A stretch of 34,190 bases of DNA from Hellea sp. (lineage in GTDB: Bacteria > Pseudomonadota > Alphaproteobacteria > Caulobacterales > Maricaulaceae), in assembly GCA_020628495.1 (NCBI GenBank), contig JAHDFA010000011.1:1-34190 (forward strand), in the 5' to 3' direction. Under the pieces are notes generated by a model. It did not search any database. It had not been told where the DNA came from and worked only from the letters and a program-made list of their open reading frames with translations. How positions within the stretch are numbered: position 1 is the stretch's first letter; every line of letters begins with the position of its first letter. This document shows, piece by piece, positions 22,737-31,495 of this stretch. The position numbers and the translations under genes were made by a program.

Positions 22737-24401
22737 CTAGGCCTCATTTGAAGGACGCTGACGCGGGACATTCACCGTAAAGCGCGCACCCAAAATATTG
22801 CCATCCGTATCAACACGATTTTCAGCCTGAATTGTCCCGCGATGAGCCGTGATAATTTGTCGGCAAATGGCGAGGCCCAGGCCCGAATGGCTGCCAAAGC
22901 TAGCGCCTTTTGGGCGCTGGGTGTAAAATCGCTCAAAGACGGTTTCCAGATTATCAGGCGGGATACCCGGTCCTTGGTCATCAACAGTGAAAATCACGCG
23001 GCGATCCGCTTTTTGTGCCGTCACTGTAACTTCGCCGTCTTCCGGAGAGAAAGTCAGCGCATTATCGATCAGGTTTCGCAAAACTTGCGCAAAAGGCGAT
23101 TCATAGGCCCGAATATAGATCGGCGAATTAGGATCAATTGTGCTGGCATTCACGACATCAGGGCCATCCTTGCTTCGGGTTTGCTGGTAAAAATCGACGA
23201 TATTTTCGGCAATTTCTGCGACATCCAAAGTCTTGGCCGTCTCCCGCGCTAGATTGGCATCAACTTTTGACGCCTTCGAGATATCTGAAATCAGGCGGTC
23301 CATACGCGACACATCCTGTTGGATGATGTCTATAAGTTTCTCGCGCTGGTCTTTTGTTTTGGCAACGCGCAACGTATCAGAAGCAGAGCGCAGGCTGGTC
23401 AGCGGGTTCTTAATTTCATGCGCCACATCGGCCGCAAAATTCGCAATATCGTCAATGCGGTTATAGAGGCCTTCAGTCATATCCCGCAGAACCAATGACA
23501 AATCGCCAATTTCATCGCGGCGGCTGGAGAGGTCCGGGATAGCGTCACGCTTTTTCGCGCTACGCGTCACGACTTCCGCAGCACGTGCCAAACGTCGCAT
23601 GGGCAGGCTGACAAAAAGAGTCAGTGCCAGTGATGACAAAAACATGGCCAAAAAGGCCAGTCCAATAATGGGCGCTAAAGCCTGTCTTTCCGCATTTACG
23701 ATCGAGCCGACATCATTGCTTTCAACAGTCACAACGCCCAGCACTTGCTGGACGCGCTGCACGGGAAGAGACACTGTCACAATGAGATTGTCATCGGCGT
23801 CAAAACGCGGGCCATAGCTGACCTCTCCGTCCAATCCGGCGCGCACTTCCGATTTTAAGTCTCTGCGAAGGCTGTCACGTCTGGCTTTCCGCCACGGCAA
23901 GTTATGCAGCTTGTCATCGATCCATCCCCTAATATTTTCGCGCCAAATATCTTGTTTGGGGCGGACCGGCATTTCTTCCAGAATGGGATCAAGAATTTCC
24001 GTGGTGATTGTATCATCCAAGGTTTTCGTATCAGCGACTAATTCACCGGATTTGTTGTGCAGACGCACGCGCCAGCCTTCCTGCACATTCACGCCGCGCA
24101 AGACTTGCCGCGCACCTTCTACGTCCAATTCAGCCGTGCCGTCATAGCCGGTGGCCTGTTCACCGATAACCGTTGTAATTGTGGAGGCCAAAGACCGGAT
24201 ATTATCAACTTTAGCATTGATGAGTCCGGCCTCAAACCTGTTCATCGCCAACGCCCCCGTCACAAGAATGATGAGGCCAATAAGGTTGGAAAAGAATATG
24301 TTACGGGTCAGGCGCGATGTCCAAAGCGAACGCCGTGCGCCGCGTCGCCGGTTAATGCGGCGACGCTTGGGCTTCATATCGGATGGGACAGTCTCAGACA
24401 T
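22737..24401 (-). CDS. chvG: Sensor histidine kinase ChvG
   Basis: ChvG (ExoS) with ChvI senses envelope or acid stress and controls surface and adaptation genes in alphaproteobacteria. The 554-residue protein has a basic N-terminus, a membrane helix at about 35-53, a periplasmic sensor to about 240, a second helix at about 242-266, HAMP, HisKA with the phospho-His328 in FAADVAHEIKNPLTSLRSA, and HATPase_c motifs (LRNLIDNALTFS, VDDQGPGIP, HSGLGLAI). It follows chvI by 56 bases. In many relatives hprK, EIIA and ptsH come next; here a dioxygenase/Lrp pair intervenes. Confidence 0.94.
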   Translation of the reverse strand: MSETVPSDMKPKRRRINRRRGARRSLWTSRLTRNIFFSNLIGLIILVTGALAMNRFEAGLINAKVDNIRSLASTITTVIGEQATGYDGTAELDVEGARQVLRGVNVQEGWRVRLHNKSGELVADTKTLDDTITTEILDPILEEMPVRPKQDIWRENIRGWIDDKLHNLPWRKARRDSLRRDLKSEVRAGLDGEVSYGPRFDADDNLIVTVSLPVQRVQQVLGVVTVESNDVGSIVNAERQALAPIIGLAFLAMFLSSLALTLFVSLPMRRLARAAEVVTRSAKKRDAIPDLSSRRDEIGDLSLVLRDMTEGLYNRIDDIANFAADVAHEIKNPLTSLRSASDTLRVAKTKDQREKLIDIIQQDVSRMDRLISDISKASKVDANLARETAKTLDVAEIAENIVDFYQQTRSKDGPDVVNASTIDPNSPIYIRAYESPFAQVLRNLIDNALTFSPEDGEVTVTAQKADRRVIFTVDDQGPGIPPDNLETVFERFYTQRPKGASFGSHSGLGLAICRQIITAHRGTIQAENRVDTDGNILGARFTVNVPRQRPSNEA

Positions 24402-24457
24402 ACCTCACCCTGCTATCAGGTCAGACCTTTCAGGTCTCGCCTGAATTTACGTTCTGG

Positions 24458-25162
24458 TTAAGCCTCTTTATATTTATAGCCGACGCCATAAAGCGTCTCA
24501 ATGCCATCGAAACTCTTATCCGTTTTACGGAATTTTTTGCGCAAGCGTTTGATGTGGCTGTCGATCGTGCGGTCATCGACATAGATCTGGTCGTCATAGG
24601 CCGCATCCATCAACTGGTCGCGGGATTTCACATAACCCGGGCGTTTGGCCAGCGACTCCAAAATCAAAAACTCGGTGACGGTCAAGCGCACGGCGGTCCC
24701 GTCCCAAGAACAGGCATGACGGTTTGGATCGAGCAAAAGCTTGCCGCGGCGAATAACTTTATCATCACCTTCCTGCGGTTCGGGCAGTTCAATATTCGTC
24801 AATTTGGCCCGGCGCAGGACAGCTTTAATCCGCTCGCCCAGCAAGCGCTGACTGAAAGGTTTGGTGATATAATCATCCGCGCCCATATTGAATCCAATCG
24901 CTTCGTCAAACTCATCATCTTTGGACGTCAGGAAAATAACAGGTAGGTTAGAGGTTTGACGCAGACGGCGGAGTAGTTCTAATCCGTCCATGCGCGGCAT
25001 TTTCACATCGAAAACGGCCAGGTCAGGCGGCGAGCTTTTCAGCGCTTCCAAGGCACTGACGCCGTCATGGAATTTGCGAACCTCATAACCTTCGCTTTCC
25101 AAGAACATGGACACGGATGTCAGGATGTTTTCATCATCATCGACAAGATAAATTTTAGGCAT
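24458..25162 (-). CDS. chvI: Response regulator ChvI
   Basis: ChvI is an OmpR-class response regulator phosphorylated by ChvG. The 234-residue form starts [20 protein letters not shown]; the phospho-acceptor is Asp52 in [11 protein letters not shown], with LTSKDD and DDYITKPF completing the receiver. A winged-helix DNA-binding domain follows ([37 protein letters not shown]). The ATG at 25162 has GGGGAG (25169-25174) at good spacing. The frame stays open to an ATG at 25237 that also has an AAGG-type SD, so a 259-residue form is possible. It precedes chvG in the same operon. Confidence 0.94.
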   Translation of the reverse strand: MPKIYLVDDDENILTSVSMFLESEGYEVRKFHDGVSALEALKSSPPDLAVFDVKMPRMDGLELLRRLRQTSNLPVIFLTSKDDEFDEAIGFNMGADDYITKPFSQRLLGERIKAVLRRAKLTNIELPEPQEGDDKVIRRGKLLLDPNRHACSWDGTAVRLTVTEFLILESLAKRPGYVKSRDQLMDAAYDDQIYVDDRTIDSHIKRLRKKFRKTDKSFDGIETLYGVGYKYKEA

Positions 25163-25433
25163 AGTTCGCTCCCCAGCGCGGTCCGCGACACGTCGCGGTG
25201 AATATTCTTTAGCTCTAACTAGGCTCATCGTCTGCATGGCTCAACCCTTCTCCTGTTGCTTGGCTCAGTTTGAGAATTAGAGATGAGTTAAGTCGGAGTG
25301 ATGACCGGAATGGGGCAATCCTGTGACAAATTGATTTTTTGAAGGCGGTATTGTGCCGACCCAAAACGCCTAAACATCTTGCCGTGAGGCGAGCCGCTCC
25401 CTAGATAGGGCCAAACTACATAGAGCCCCACTT
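25163..25433. promoter_or_regulatory. Divergent intergenic region between chvI and the YggT gene
   Basis: The 271-base gap holds the chvI leader (palindrome and alternative upstream start) and, by position, promoters for chvI-chvG and the YggT gene. I could not pick a convincing -35/-10 pair in either direction. No small RNA or tRNA is apparent. Confidence 0.4.
25183..25198. repeat. GC-rich palindrome in the chvI leader
   Basis: CCGCGAC-AC-GTCGCGG is a perfect 16-base palindrome 21 bases upstream of the chvI ATG and 8 bases upstream of its SD. In RNA it would fold as a 6-base-pair stem with a tetraloop close to the ribosome binding site. It also lies within the alternative N-terminal extension. 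It could be an operator, a translational control hairpin, or chance. Confidence 0.4.
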
Positions 25434-25739
25434 ATGAGCCTTCTCGCCTCCTTGATACAATTTTTCGTCCAGCCTTTGCTGAGTCTGATCCTGTTGATCT
25501 TTTTTGTCTATGTCATTTTGAGTTGGCTTTTCACTTTGAATATCGTCAGCCCACACAATCCTACAGCGCGACAAGTCTACGGCATTCTCGCAAGTGTTGT
25601 CGAACCTATCGTCGCGCCGTTCCGTAGGATTATACCGCCGCTTGGAAATTTTGACATGGGCTTTTTCTTCGCCGCCATGCTTCTTTATTGGATAAGTCGT
25701 TATCTAATTCCCGGCATTGTTCTCCCGGCTCTAAACTAA
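25434..25739 (+). CDS. YggT-family integral membrane protein
   Basis: A 101-residue inner-membrane protein with two hydrophobic blocks, about residues 13-36 (LLSLILLIFFVYVILSWLF) and 76-97, separated by the conserved loop with NPTARQVYGILASVVEPIV and PFRRIIPPLGNFDM. This spacing and loop define the YggT family, whose molecular role is poorly known (links to osmotic/potassium handling and to cell shape or division have been reported in other bacteria). No SD is obvious before the ATG. It ends 6 bases from the convergent hemY stop. Confidence 0.93.
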   Translation: MSLLASLIQFFVQPLLSLILLIFFVYVILSWLFTLNIVSPHNPTARQVYGILASVVEPIVAPFRRIIPPLGNFDMGFFFAAMLLYWISRYLIPGIVLPALN

Positions 25740-25745
25740 TCTTGG

Positions 25746-27242
25746 CTAGCCTTTCGGACGGTCCAGCAGGCTGTCCAAACGGTCTGCCAAATCCTGACCT
25801 TTAACGGGCGCTGCACCGGATTCATTCGGCTGATTATTGGCAATAGCTAGATTCTCTTCCTCTTCCTCAACCGCTTCGGCAATATCCGCCACGCCGGGCA
25901 GACGCAAAGGCGCGCGGCTGTCGAAACGCGGATGGATTAATTCACCCGTATCTCCGAATGAGAAAACCAGACGACGCCAATCCTGCGGCGTGTAATCAAA
26001 GCTCTCTCCGCTAGGGTCAAGGTCGGACCAATCGGCTTCACGCGGCGCAGTTGCAGCGCGTTGCAGCCAAAGACGGGCATCCGTTGGGTTGTTCAAACGT
26101 TCTTCCGATTGCGCGGCCAACACACACAAGCGGGAAGACGGCGCTTCTTCCTGTCGTAAAAGCGGGCTAAGGATGGCCCAAGCCTGCACCGCATCCCCGC
26201 GCCGCAAATGGTCTTCGGCCAGAAGGATTTTTGTTTCGTGATGATCAGGCGCCTGTTTGACCAGAGCCGCTAAACGCTTGTCACGTGTTTTATCGTCTGC
26301 CCCGTCCAGCAAATCGAGAAATGACAATGCCAGCGCCGGATGTGCGGCCTGAGACCAACTTTTCTCAATCAATTTCGACGCGGCTTTCGGATCGCCTTCC
26401 AGCTTATATAGCTTGGCCGCGAGGGCGGTCGCGGGCGCAAATTCGGGTGCCAATGTGGCCGCTTTGACGGCTAGTTCCAATCCTTCCCTATTACGCCCTT
26501 CATCATGCAGGCGATCAGCTTCGGCCGTATTCAGAACAGCGCGGCGGCGGCGGGCGATATTTTTCTCAACATGTTTGCGTTGTTCCCCGGTGCCTAAGGT
26601 TTCCTCTGCATCTATCCATTGATGATTGGCGACTTCGGCTTTGAACAATGTGTCGAAGGCCCAGCGGGCATCCGGGTTAGCAATATAGGCTTCGCGGGAT
26701 TGTTCAATCGCGCCGGGTAAATCGCCCGTTGCCAGCATATTTTGCGCCAGACCGCGCTGACCCGTGGCGCGGGTCTTGTCGCTTTCCAGCATGGCCTGAT
26801 AATGTTCCACCGCAACGTCGCGGTCGCCTGAGGCTTCCGCGGAAAGCGCGGAAATTACCCGACCTAACTCCGTGGACCCGATGAGATTGCGGGCGACTTC
26901 TGCCTTTTTACGCGCTTTTTTGACGTCGCCTTCCGCGCCCGCCAGGAGAGCTTCTTCCATCGCGTCCAATGCACGGTTGCGGCGGCGCAATCCAACGCCG
27001 GATTTGACGCGGCGCGGCAAACGCCAGAGCCAGAGGAAAAGCGACCATATTCCGATAAGGCCGAGCGTCCCGACCACAGCGGCAACAATGACGGCCTGCC
27101 AAGAGAATTGGATTTCACCAAATGCCAATATGCCTGATGTCGCCGAAGAGTTCAGGGTCAGATAGGCATCCCCACCGACCCAAAATAACAATAAGAGCAA
27201 GGCGACCAGAAAGCCGAGAATTGTAATCACATATTTGGTCAT
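25746..27242 (-). CDS. hemY: HemY-like inner-membrane TPR protein
   Basis: This is the proteobacterial HemY of hem operons, not the Gram-positive protoporphyrinogen oxidase. It is thought to organise or assist haem-synthesis enzymes at the membrane. The 498-residue protein has two N-terminal membrane helices (about 5-24 and 47-73, the latter ending LFLWLWRLPRRVKSG), then TPR-type repeats (for example AIEQSREAYIANPDARWAF and LELAVKAATLAPEFAPA). The characteristic late segments FSFGDTGELIHPRFDSRAP and LWLQRAATAPREADW are present. It starts in a 4-base overlap with the mic60-like gene. Confidence 0.9.
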   Translation of the reverse strand: MTKYVITILGFLVALLLLLFWVGGDAYLTLNSSATSGILAFGEIQFSWQAVIVAAVVGTLGLIGIWSLFLWLWRLPRRVKSGVGLRRRNRALDAMEEALLAGAEGDVKKARKKAEVARNLIGSTELGRVISALSAEASGDRDVAVEHYQAMLESDKTRATGQRGLAQNMLATGDLPGAIEQSREAYIANPDARWAFDTLFKAEVANHQWIDAEETLGTGEQRKHVEKNIARRRRAVLNTAEADRLHDEGRNREGLELAVKAATLAPEFAPATALAAKLYKLEGDPKAASKLIEKSWSQAAHPALALSFLDLLDGADDKTRDKRLAALVKQAPDHHETKILLAEDHLRRGDAVQAWAILSPLLRQEEAPSSRLCVLAAQSEERLNNPTDARLWLQRAATAPREADWSDLDPSGESFDYTPQDWRRLVFSFGDTGELIHPRFDSRAPLRLPGVADIAEAVEEEEENLAIANNQPNESGAAPVKGQDLADRLDSLLDRPKG

Positions 27243-28192
27243 AAACTGGCTTTCACACTGTCATACCATGCCTGCCCGGCAGCGCGCACGGGTGAAGGCA
27301 AACGTTCAAATTTTTTGGCCGCAGCGGCCAAGCGACCCTCGCTTATATCCGCTTCAATCCCCTCAATCAGGGTCAGCGGATCGTCATTATCTTTAACGCG
27401 AATATGGCGGGAAAGTGTCTTCTTCAACAGCCCGCCCTCCATATTCGCTTCGACGGCGTCCATCATCTGCGTTTTTGGAAAGGCCAAAATGGAGACACGC
27501 TCAATCGTCGGAGCGGGAGCTGGACGGTTTTCCAGCGCGGACAGGCGTGTGTTTATGTCAGAAATTGATTTTGTCACTATTTCAGACACAGCTTTATTGT
27601 CAGGCTGCACAGTCTTCACCGTCTCAATCTCGGCTTCCAAAGACGCGAGGCGGTCCAAAAGCTCGTCCGGAACAGCAGTCTCAACAGGTGCCGCCGATTC
27701 GGTTTCCAAGGCTGCAATCCGCTCTTCCAAAGTCGAGACATCAGGCCACTCAAAGCCGTCCTCTTGCGCCGCTTGCAATGCGGACAAAGCGCTCGGGTCA
27801 ATTTCCGGGGACGGGGCATTTTCCAACGCAGCAATACGTTTTTTAATGTCGGATAAATCGACGGGTTCTGCCTCAGTGACCGGACGACTCTTTAGAGTCT
27901 CAACCTGTCTCTCCGCCGCAGTGACACGGTTAGCCAGACGATCCAGTGTGGCCTCCAAAGGCGACAAATCTACCTGCGGCTGGGCTTTAGCTTGCGGGGA
28001 AAAATGCTTTAACCCCGCATAGACGCCATAGCCACCACCCGCAGCGCCAATCAAACTTGCGATCAAACCTGTTAAAATGAATGCCTTCCAAGGCGATTTT
28101 GGGCGCGGTTCTTCAATATCCGGCTCCTCAATGGGCTCTGCCGGATCTTCCGCGGGCTCAGGGTTTTCCTCGATCATGTCTTCATAATCCAT
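27239..28192 (-). CDS. Mic60/mitofilin-like inner-membrane protein
   Basis: A 317-residue protein with an acidic, proline-rich cytoplasmic N-terminus, one membrane helix (about 38-62, AFILTGLIASLIGAAGGGYG), a long periplasmic coiled coil with repeated R-[IL]-[AS]-[AS]-L-E units, and a C-terminal helical mitofilin-type domain (IRVKDNDDPLTLIEGIEADI). Alphaproteobacterial Mic60 is encoded in hem operons and is the relative of the mitochondrial cristae-junction protein; it bends membranes and can contact outer-membrane proteins. Position between hemD and hemY supports this. It overlaps hemY by 4 bases and follows hemD after 46 bases. Confidence 0.85.
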   Translation of the reverse strand: MDYEDMIEENPEPAEDPAEPIEEPDIEEPRPKSPWKAFILTGLIASLIGAAGGGYGVYAGLKHFSPQAKAQPQVDLSPLEATLDRLANRVTAAERQVETLKSRPVTEAEPVDLSDIKKRIAALENAPSPEIDPSALSALQAAQEDGFEWPDVSTLEERIAALETESAAPVETAVPDELLDRLASLEAEIETVKTVQPDNKAVSEIVTKSISDINTRLSALENRPAPAPTIERVSILAFPKTQMMDAVEANMEGGLLKKTLSRHIRVKDNDDPLTLIEGIEADISEGRLAAAAKKFERLPSPVRAAGQAWYDSVKASL

Positions 28193-28238
28193 AAGACCAA
28201 CTTAGGTTGCTTGCCCCCCTGACTTCAAGGGTTTGCGT

Positions 28239-28892
28239 CTAAGCTAAATTCGCAGCCATAATCAGTTCATCTTCCCGCGGACGGGACGCGATAAGAACGG
28301 ATTTCAGAGACAATCCAGCCAGCTCATCGGCAGCGGCTTGGCTGATACAAATGGCGGACAGGCCTGATAATGTGCCCCCTTTCGCCAATTCAGCGAAAAC
28401 CTGTGCGGCCAGCGGCGAATATAGCGCGACAATATCAGCCCGTATTTCGGGCCAGACAGGCCTTGGTATGGAGCGGTAAACTTTCACCCGACGGGCAGGA
28501 TACCCATCGGCCAGCAAATCCTCAATGATAGACCCGCGGACATGCCAACCCGAAACATGGGTGATAGTTCGCTTTCTATCCATATTTGCCCGCACCCAAG
28601 CTGTCACATCGGCAGACGTCCCGTCGACGGAAATGACGTCTGAAAAACCGGCCTGTCTGGCGTGAGCAGCGGTTGCATCCCCTACGCAAATGGCGCGTTG
28701 ACCGCCACACAAGACATGGTCGACGCCATTTTTTGACGTGAAAATCACCACGTCAGTTTTTGGAAGTGGCTTATGCGCCACAAGCTGAATTTTCAAAAGC
28801 GGTTCCACCAAGGTCTCAAACCCTGCGGCGCGCCAGTTTTCAGCGCTTTCATCTGCGGCGGGGCGCGTTCTGGTGACCCAGAGTTTAGTCAT
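28239..28892 (-). CDS. hemD: Uroporphyrinogen-III synthase
   Basis: HemD cyclises hydroxymethylbilane, inverting ring D, to make uroporphyrinogen III. The family is weakly conserved; support comes from WVTRTRPAADESAENWRAAG at the N-terminus, VIFTSKNGVDHV, ITHVSGWHVRG, VKVYRSIPRP, the segment VALYSPLAAQVF and a C-terminal ICISQAAADEL, plus its place directly after hemC. I use the ATG at 28892 (217 residues), which overlaps the hemC stop by 8 bases; a TTG one codon earlier is possible. Coupling to hemC is likely, since no strong SD is present. Confidence 0.9.
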   Translation of the reverse strand: MTKLWVTRTRPAADESAENWRAAGFETLVEPLLKIQLVAHKPLPKTDVVIFTSKNGVDHVLCGGQRAICVGDATAAHARQAGFSDVISVDGTSADVTAWVRANMDRKRTITHVSGWHVRGSIIEDLLADGYPARRVKVYRSIPRPVWPEIRADIVALYSPLAAQVFAELAKGGTLSGLSAICISQAAADELAGLSLKSVLIASRPREDELIMAANLA

Positions 28893-29817
28893 CAAAGGTA
28901 ATGCGTCCGCCGACTTCTAAGCGGACGGCCTCTCCCATTTTGAAACCCAAATCATAGGCGTCAATGGCCTTGACGACTTTGCCGGATGCTTCATGCCCGA
29001 CGCGCAATGAGCCGTCTTTCGCCAATATCTCTCCGCGCAGCGTGAGCGTCTCACCATCAAATCGACCCAGCGCAGCAATCGGTGTCCGGCAATTGCCGTC
29101 CAAGGCGCGCAGAAACGCCCGCTCTGCCGTAATTTCGAGTTCCGCTGCGCGGTCATTGAGGGGGCTAATGATGGCCTGTAAATCTTCGCGGTCACGGCGA
29201 ATTTCGATCCCAATCGCGCCTTGGGCCGGTGCAGGCAACATCACATCCGTTTCAACCGCCTCCGTAATGCGCTCAACTTGTTCCAAACGGCGCAGACCCG
29301 CACAGGCCAACATAGTGGCGTCACAAACACCCTCTTCCAATTTTCGCAAACGCGTTCCGACATTTCCGCGTAAGAGACAAAATTCCAAATCGGGTCTTAT
29401 AGCCGCGAGTTGGGCGCGGCGGCGCAAGCTGGCCGAGCCAATCAATGCGCCTTTGGGAAGGTCGGCAATCGATTTATGTTTTACGGATATAAAGGCATCG
29501 CGCACATCAGCCCGGGGGAGAATGGCGCTGACTACCAAATCTTCATGCCCCACAGTTGGGACATCCTTCATCGAGTGCACGGCCAAGTCGATAGACCCGT
29601 CCAGCAGCGCCAATTCCAATTCGCGCGTGAATAAGCCCTTCCCGCCAAAATCCTTTAGCTCACCTTTAATCGTGTCCCCGCTCGTTTTCAGAATTTTTAT
29701 AATGACCTCTTGCGGGGTGCGCCCCGAAGCCTCGCAAATGAGGCGTTGCACCAAATTGGCTTGATAAAGGGCCAAAGGCGAGCCGCGTGTGCCAATAATG
29801 AGCGGGGGTGATTGCAT
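28885..29817 (-). CDS. hemC: Porphobilinogen deaminase (hydroxymethylbilane synthase)
   Basis: HemC joins four porphobilinogens into hydroxymethylbilane. The 310-residue protein has IGTRGSPLALYQANLV, KGLFTRELELALLDG, DLAVHSMKDVPT with catalytic Asp85, GSASLRRRAQL, LLRGNVGTRLRKL and LPAPAQGAIGIE. The dipyrromethane cofactor attaches to Cys243 in LDGNCRTPIA. It heads the minus-strand hemC-hemD-mic60-hemY unit. Its start is only 29 bases from the divergent tsaD start, so the two promoters must overlap or lie inside the opposite gene. Confidence 0.97.
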   Translation of the reverse strand: MQSPPLIIGTRGSPLALYQANLVQRLICEASGRTPQEVIIKILKTSGDTIKGELKDFGGKGLFTRELELALLDGSIDLAVHSMKDVPTVGHEDLVVSAILPRADVRDAFISVKHKSIADLPKGALIGSASLRRRAQLAAIRPDLEFCLLRGNVGTRLRKLEEGVCDATMLACAGLRRLEQVERITEAVETDVMLPAPAQGAIGIEIRRDREDLQAIISPLNDRAAELEITAERAFLRALDGNCRTPIAALGRFDGETLTLRGEILAKDGSLRVGHEASGKVVKAIDAYDLGFKMGEAVRLEVGGRITFDD

Positions 29818-29846
29818 AATGTCGCGTCAGTCCTTAGGTCAGCGAC

Positions 29847-30974
29847 ATGGCCAATGCCCTGAAATCCGCCGCAAAACAAGATAGCCCGCTCACCGTTTTA
29901 GGCTTGGAATCCTCCTGCGATGAAACGGCGGCCAGCGTCTTGCGCTATTACCCGGATGGACAGGTTGATTTGCTGTCAAATATCGTCGCCAGCCAAGACG
30001 AAGAACACCGTCCCTTTGGCGGCGTTGTGCCTGAAATCGCGGCCCGCGCGCATATGCGTAAAATCGAGTCGATCATCTCAAAGGCCTTGAAAACCTCTGG
30101 GCAGAACTGGGATGAAATAGACGGCATTGCCGCGACGGCCGGACCGGGGTTGATTGGCGGCGTGATTACCGGATTGATGGGGGCAAAAGGTCTGGCCATG
30201 GCGCTGGGCAAGCCACTGATGGCTGTAAACCATTTGGAAGGTCATGCGCTCTCCCCGCGCCTGACGGAATCCTGCCCCTTTCCCTATTTATTGCTTTTAG
30301 TTTCAGGCGGGCATTCACAACTACTCTCCGTCAAAGGTCTCGGTGATTATGACCGCCTTGGCAGCACGGTTGATGACGCGGCGGGTGAGGCCTTTGACAA
30401 AACCGCGAAAGTGATGGGGTTAGGATTTCCCGGCGGGCCGAAAGTTCAGCAATGGGCCGAACGCGGCAATCCAGAGGCCATAAAACTGCCTCGCCCAATG
30501 AAGGGTCGCGACCATGCGGATTTTTCTTTCGCCGGGTTGAAAACGGCCGTCGCCCGCGCTTGGGACGTCAGTGATAAATCCGACACAGCCAAAGCCAACC
30601 TCGCCGCCAGCTTCCAACGTGCTATGACGGAGACCATGTTGGACCGGGTCGGCCAAGCCATGACGCTTTACCGCCAGAGGACAGGCGAAGCGGGTCAAGC
30701 GCGTCTCGTCGTGGCGGGCGGAGTGGCCGCCAATACGGAGCTACGCGCCGGATTAAAAAGCCTCGCCCAATCGCGCGCGTTCGATTTCATTGCGCCGCCT
30801 CTTAAATTTTGCGGCGACAATGCCGCTATGATCGCGCTGGCGGGAGCAGAACGTTTAGCGGCCGGATTGATCGACACCTATGATGCACCTGCTCGTCCGC
30901 GTTGGCCGCTGGACAGCGATGCAGCCAACGCAGCCCCAAAATCCGGCTATGGCAAGAAAGGTCCAAAATCATGA
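29847..30974 (+). CDS. tsaD: tRNA N6-adenosine threonylcarbamoyltransferase TsaD
   Basis: TsaD transfers the threonylcarbamoyl group to A37 of ANN-decoding tRNAs, with TsaB and TsaE (tsaE at 15 kb). The 375-residue protein has GLESSCDETAASV, VVPEIAARAHMRKI (metal-binding His), NHLEGHALSP, LLLVSGGHSQLL, STVDDAAGEAFDKTAK, GGPKVQQWAERG and VAGGVAANTELR, then FCGDNAAMIA. The C-terminal tail is lysine-rich. It is divergent from hemC and overlaps the YciI-family gene in an ATGA, so these two are co-translated. In many relatives gpsA lies between them; it is absent here. Confidence 0.97.
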   Translation: MANALKSAAKQDSPLTVLGLESSCDETAASVLRYYPDGQVDLLSNIVASQDEEHRPFGGVVPEIAARAHMRKIESIISKALKTSGQNWDEIDGIAATAGPGLIGGVITGLMGAKGLAMALGKPLMAVNHLEGHALSPRLTESCPFPYLLLLVSGGHSQLLSVKGLGDYDRLGSTVDDAAGEAFDKTAKVMGLGFPGGPKVQQWAERGNPEAIKLPRPMKGRDHADFSFAGLKTAVARAWDVSDKSDTAKANLAASFQRAMTETMLDRVGQAMTLYRQRTGEAGQARLVVAGGVAANTELRAGLKSLAQSRAFDFIAPPLKFCGDNAAMIALAGAERLAAGLIDTYDAPARPRWPLDSDAANAAPKSGYGKKGPKS

Positions 30975-31261
30975 CGCATTTTCTGATTTACACCGAAGAC
31001 AAAGCCGACAGTTTGGATGTCCGCATGGGCGCACGGGAAGATCATTTGAACTGGGCACTCAATCATCCGACGGTGAAACTCATCTCCGCAGGTCCGTGGC
31101 TGGACGACGCAGGCGATATGCGCGGCAGCTTGCTGATTGTCAGCGCGGATAGTCTGCAGACCGTCGAGACTTGGCTGGAAGAGGATCCTTATAACAAAGC
31201 CGGATTGACCGGATTTAAACGTGTGAGACGGTTTAATTGGCTGCTCGGCGCGCCGGAATAA
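30971..31261 (+). CDS. YciI-family protein
   Basis: A 96-residue alpha/beta ferredoxin-fold protein of the YciI family. The frame extends upstream inside tsaD, but the ATG at 30971 overlaps the tsaD stop in an ATGA and gives the family start MTHFLIYTEDK. The conserved His region is REDHLNW, followed by ISAGPWLDDAGDMRGSLLIV and the DPYNKAGL segment. The biochemical role is not settled; some members are dehydrochlorinase-like or act as small dimeric enzymes. It is usually found next to tsaD in alphaproteobacteria. Confidence 0.9.
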   Translation: MTHFLIYTEDKADSLDVRMGAREDHLNWALNHPTVKLISAGPWLDDAGDMRGSLLIVSADSLQTVETWLEEDPYNKAGLTGFKRVRRFNWLLGAPE

Positions 31262-31495
31262 CTCAATTTAGATTAAAACGATTTGGAAGTGCAGTCTGTT
31301 TCAACCTTAGGGCCTTTAATCATTAGACATGGCACAGCTGAAATTGACCTCAACACAACTTTAAAGTTCTGAAATATCTAGAAAATTTTCTTATCTTAGC
31401 TATATTTTGTGGGTCGCCATATTTCAGCCTCATTCATTTCGTCGAGTATATTCCATCGGGGAAGATCAAGACAATACCGTCAAGGGGAGGCCAAA
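31262..31495 (+). promoter_or_regulatory. AT-rich leader region before the secreted metalloprotease
   Basis: This 234-base gap between the yciI-like stop and the protease start is visibly AT-rich. It contains a perfect 12-base palindrome AGAAAATTTTCT (31380-31391) and a TATATT (31401-31406) that could be a -10 element, although no good -35 is paired with it. The strong SD AAGGGGAGG (31482-31490) lies 5 bases before the protease ATG. The long leader suggests a separately regulated gene. Confidence 0.4.

Noticed and set aside
27315-28022. A 235-codon open frame antisense to the mic60-like gene
   Set aside because: The coiled-coil coding sequence generates a Ser/Ala-rich shadow; there is no SD or recognisable domain.
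28964-29764. A 266-codon open frame antisense to hemC
   Set aside because: The hemC translation is fully conserved here; the antisense product is Ser/Arg-rich, as expected from mirrored codon bias.
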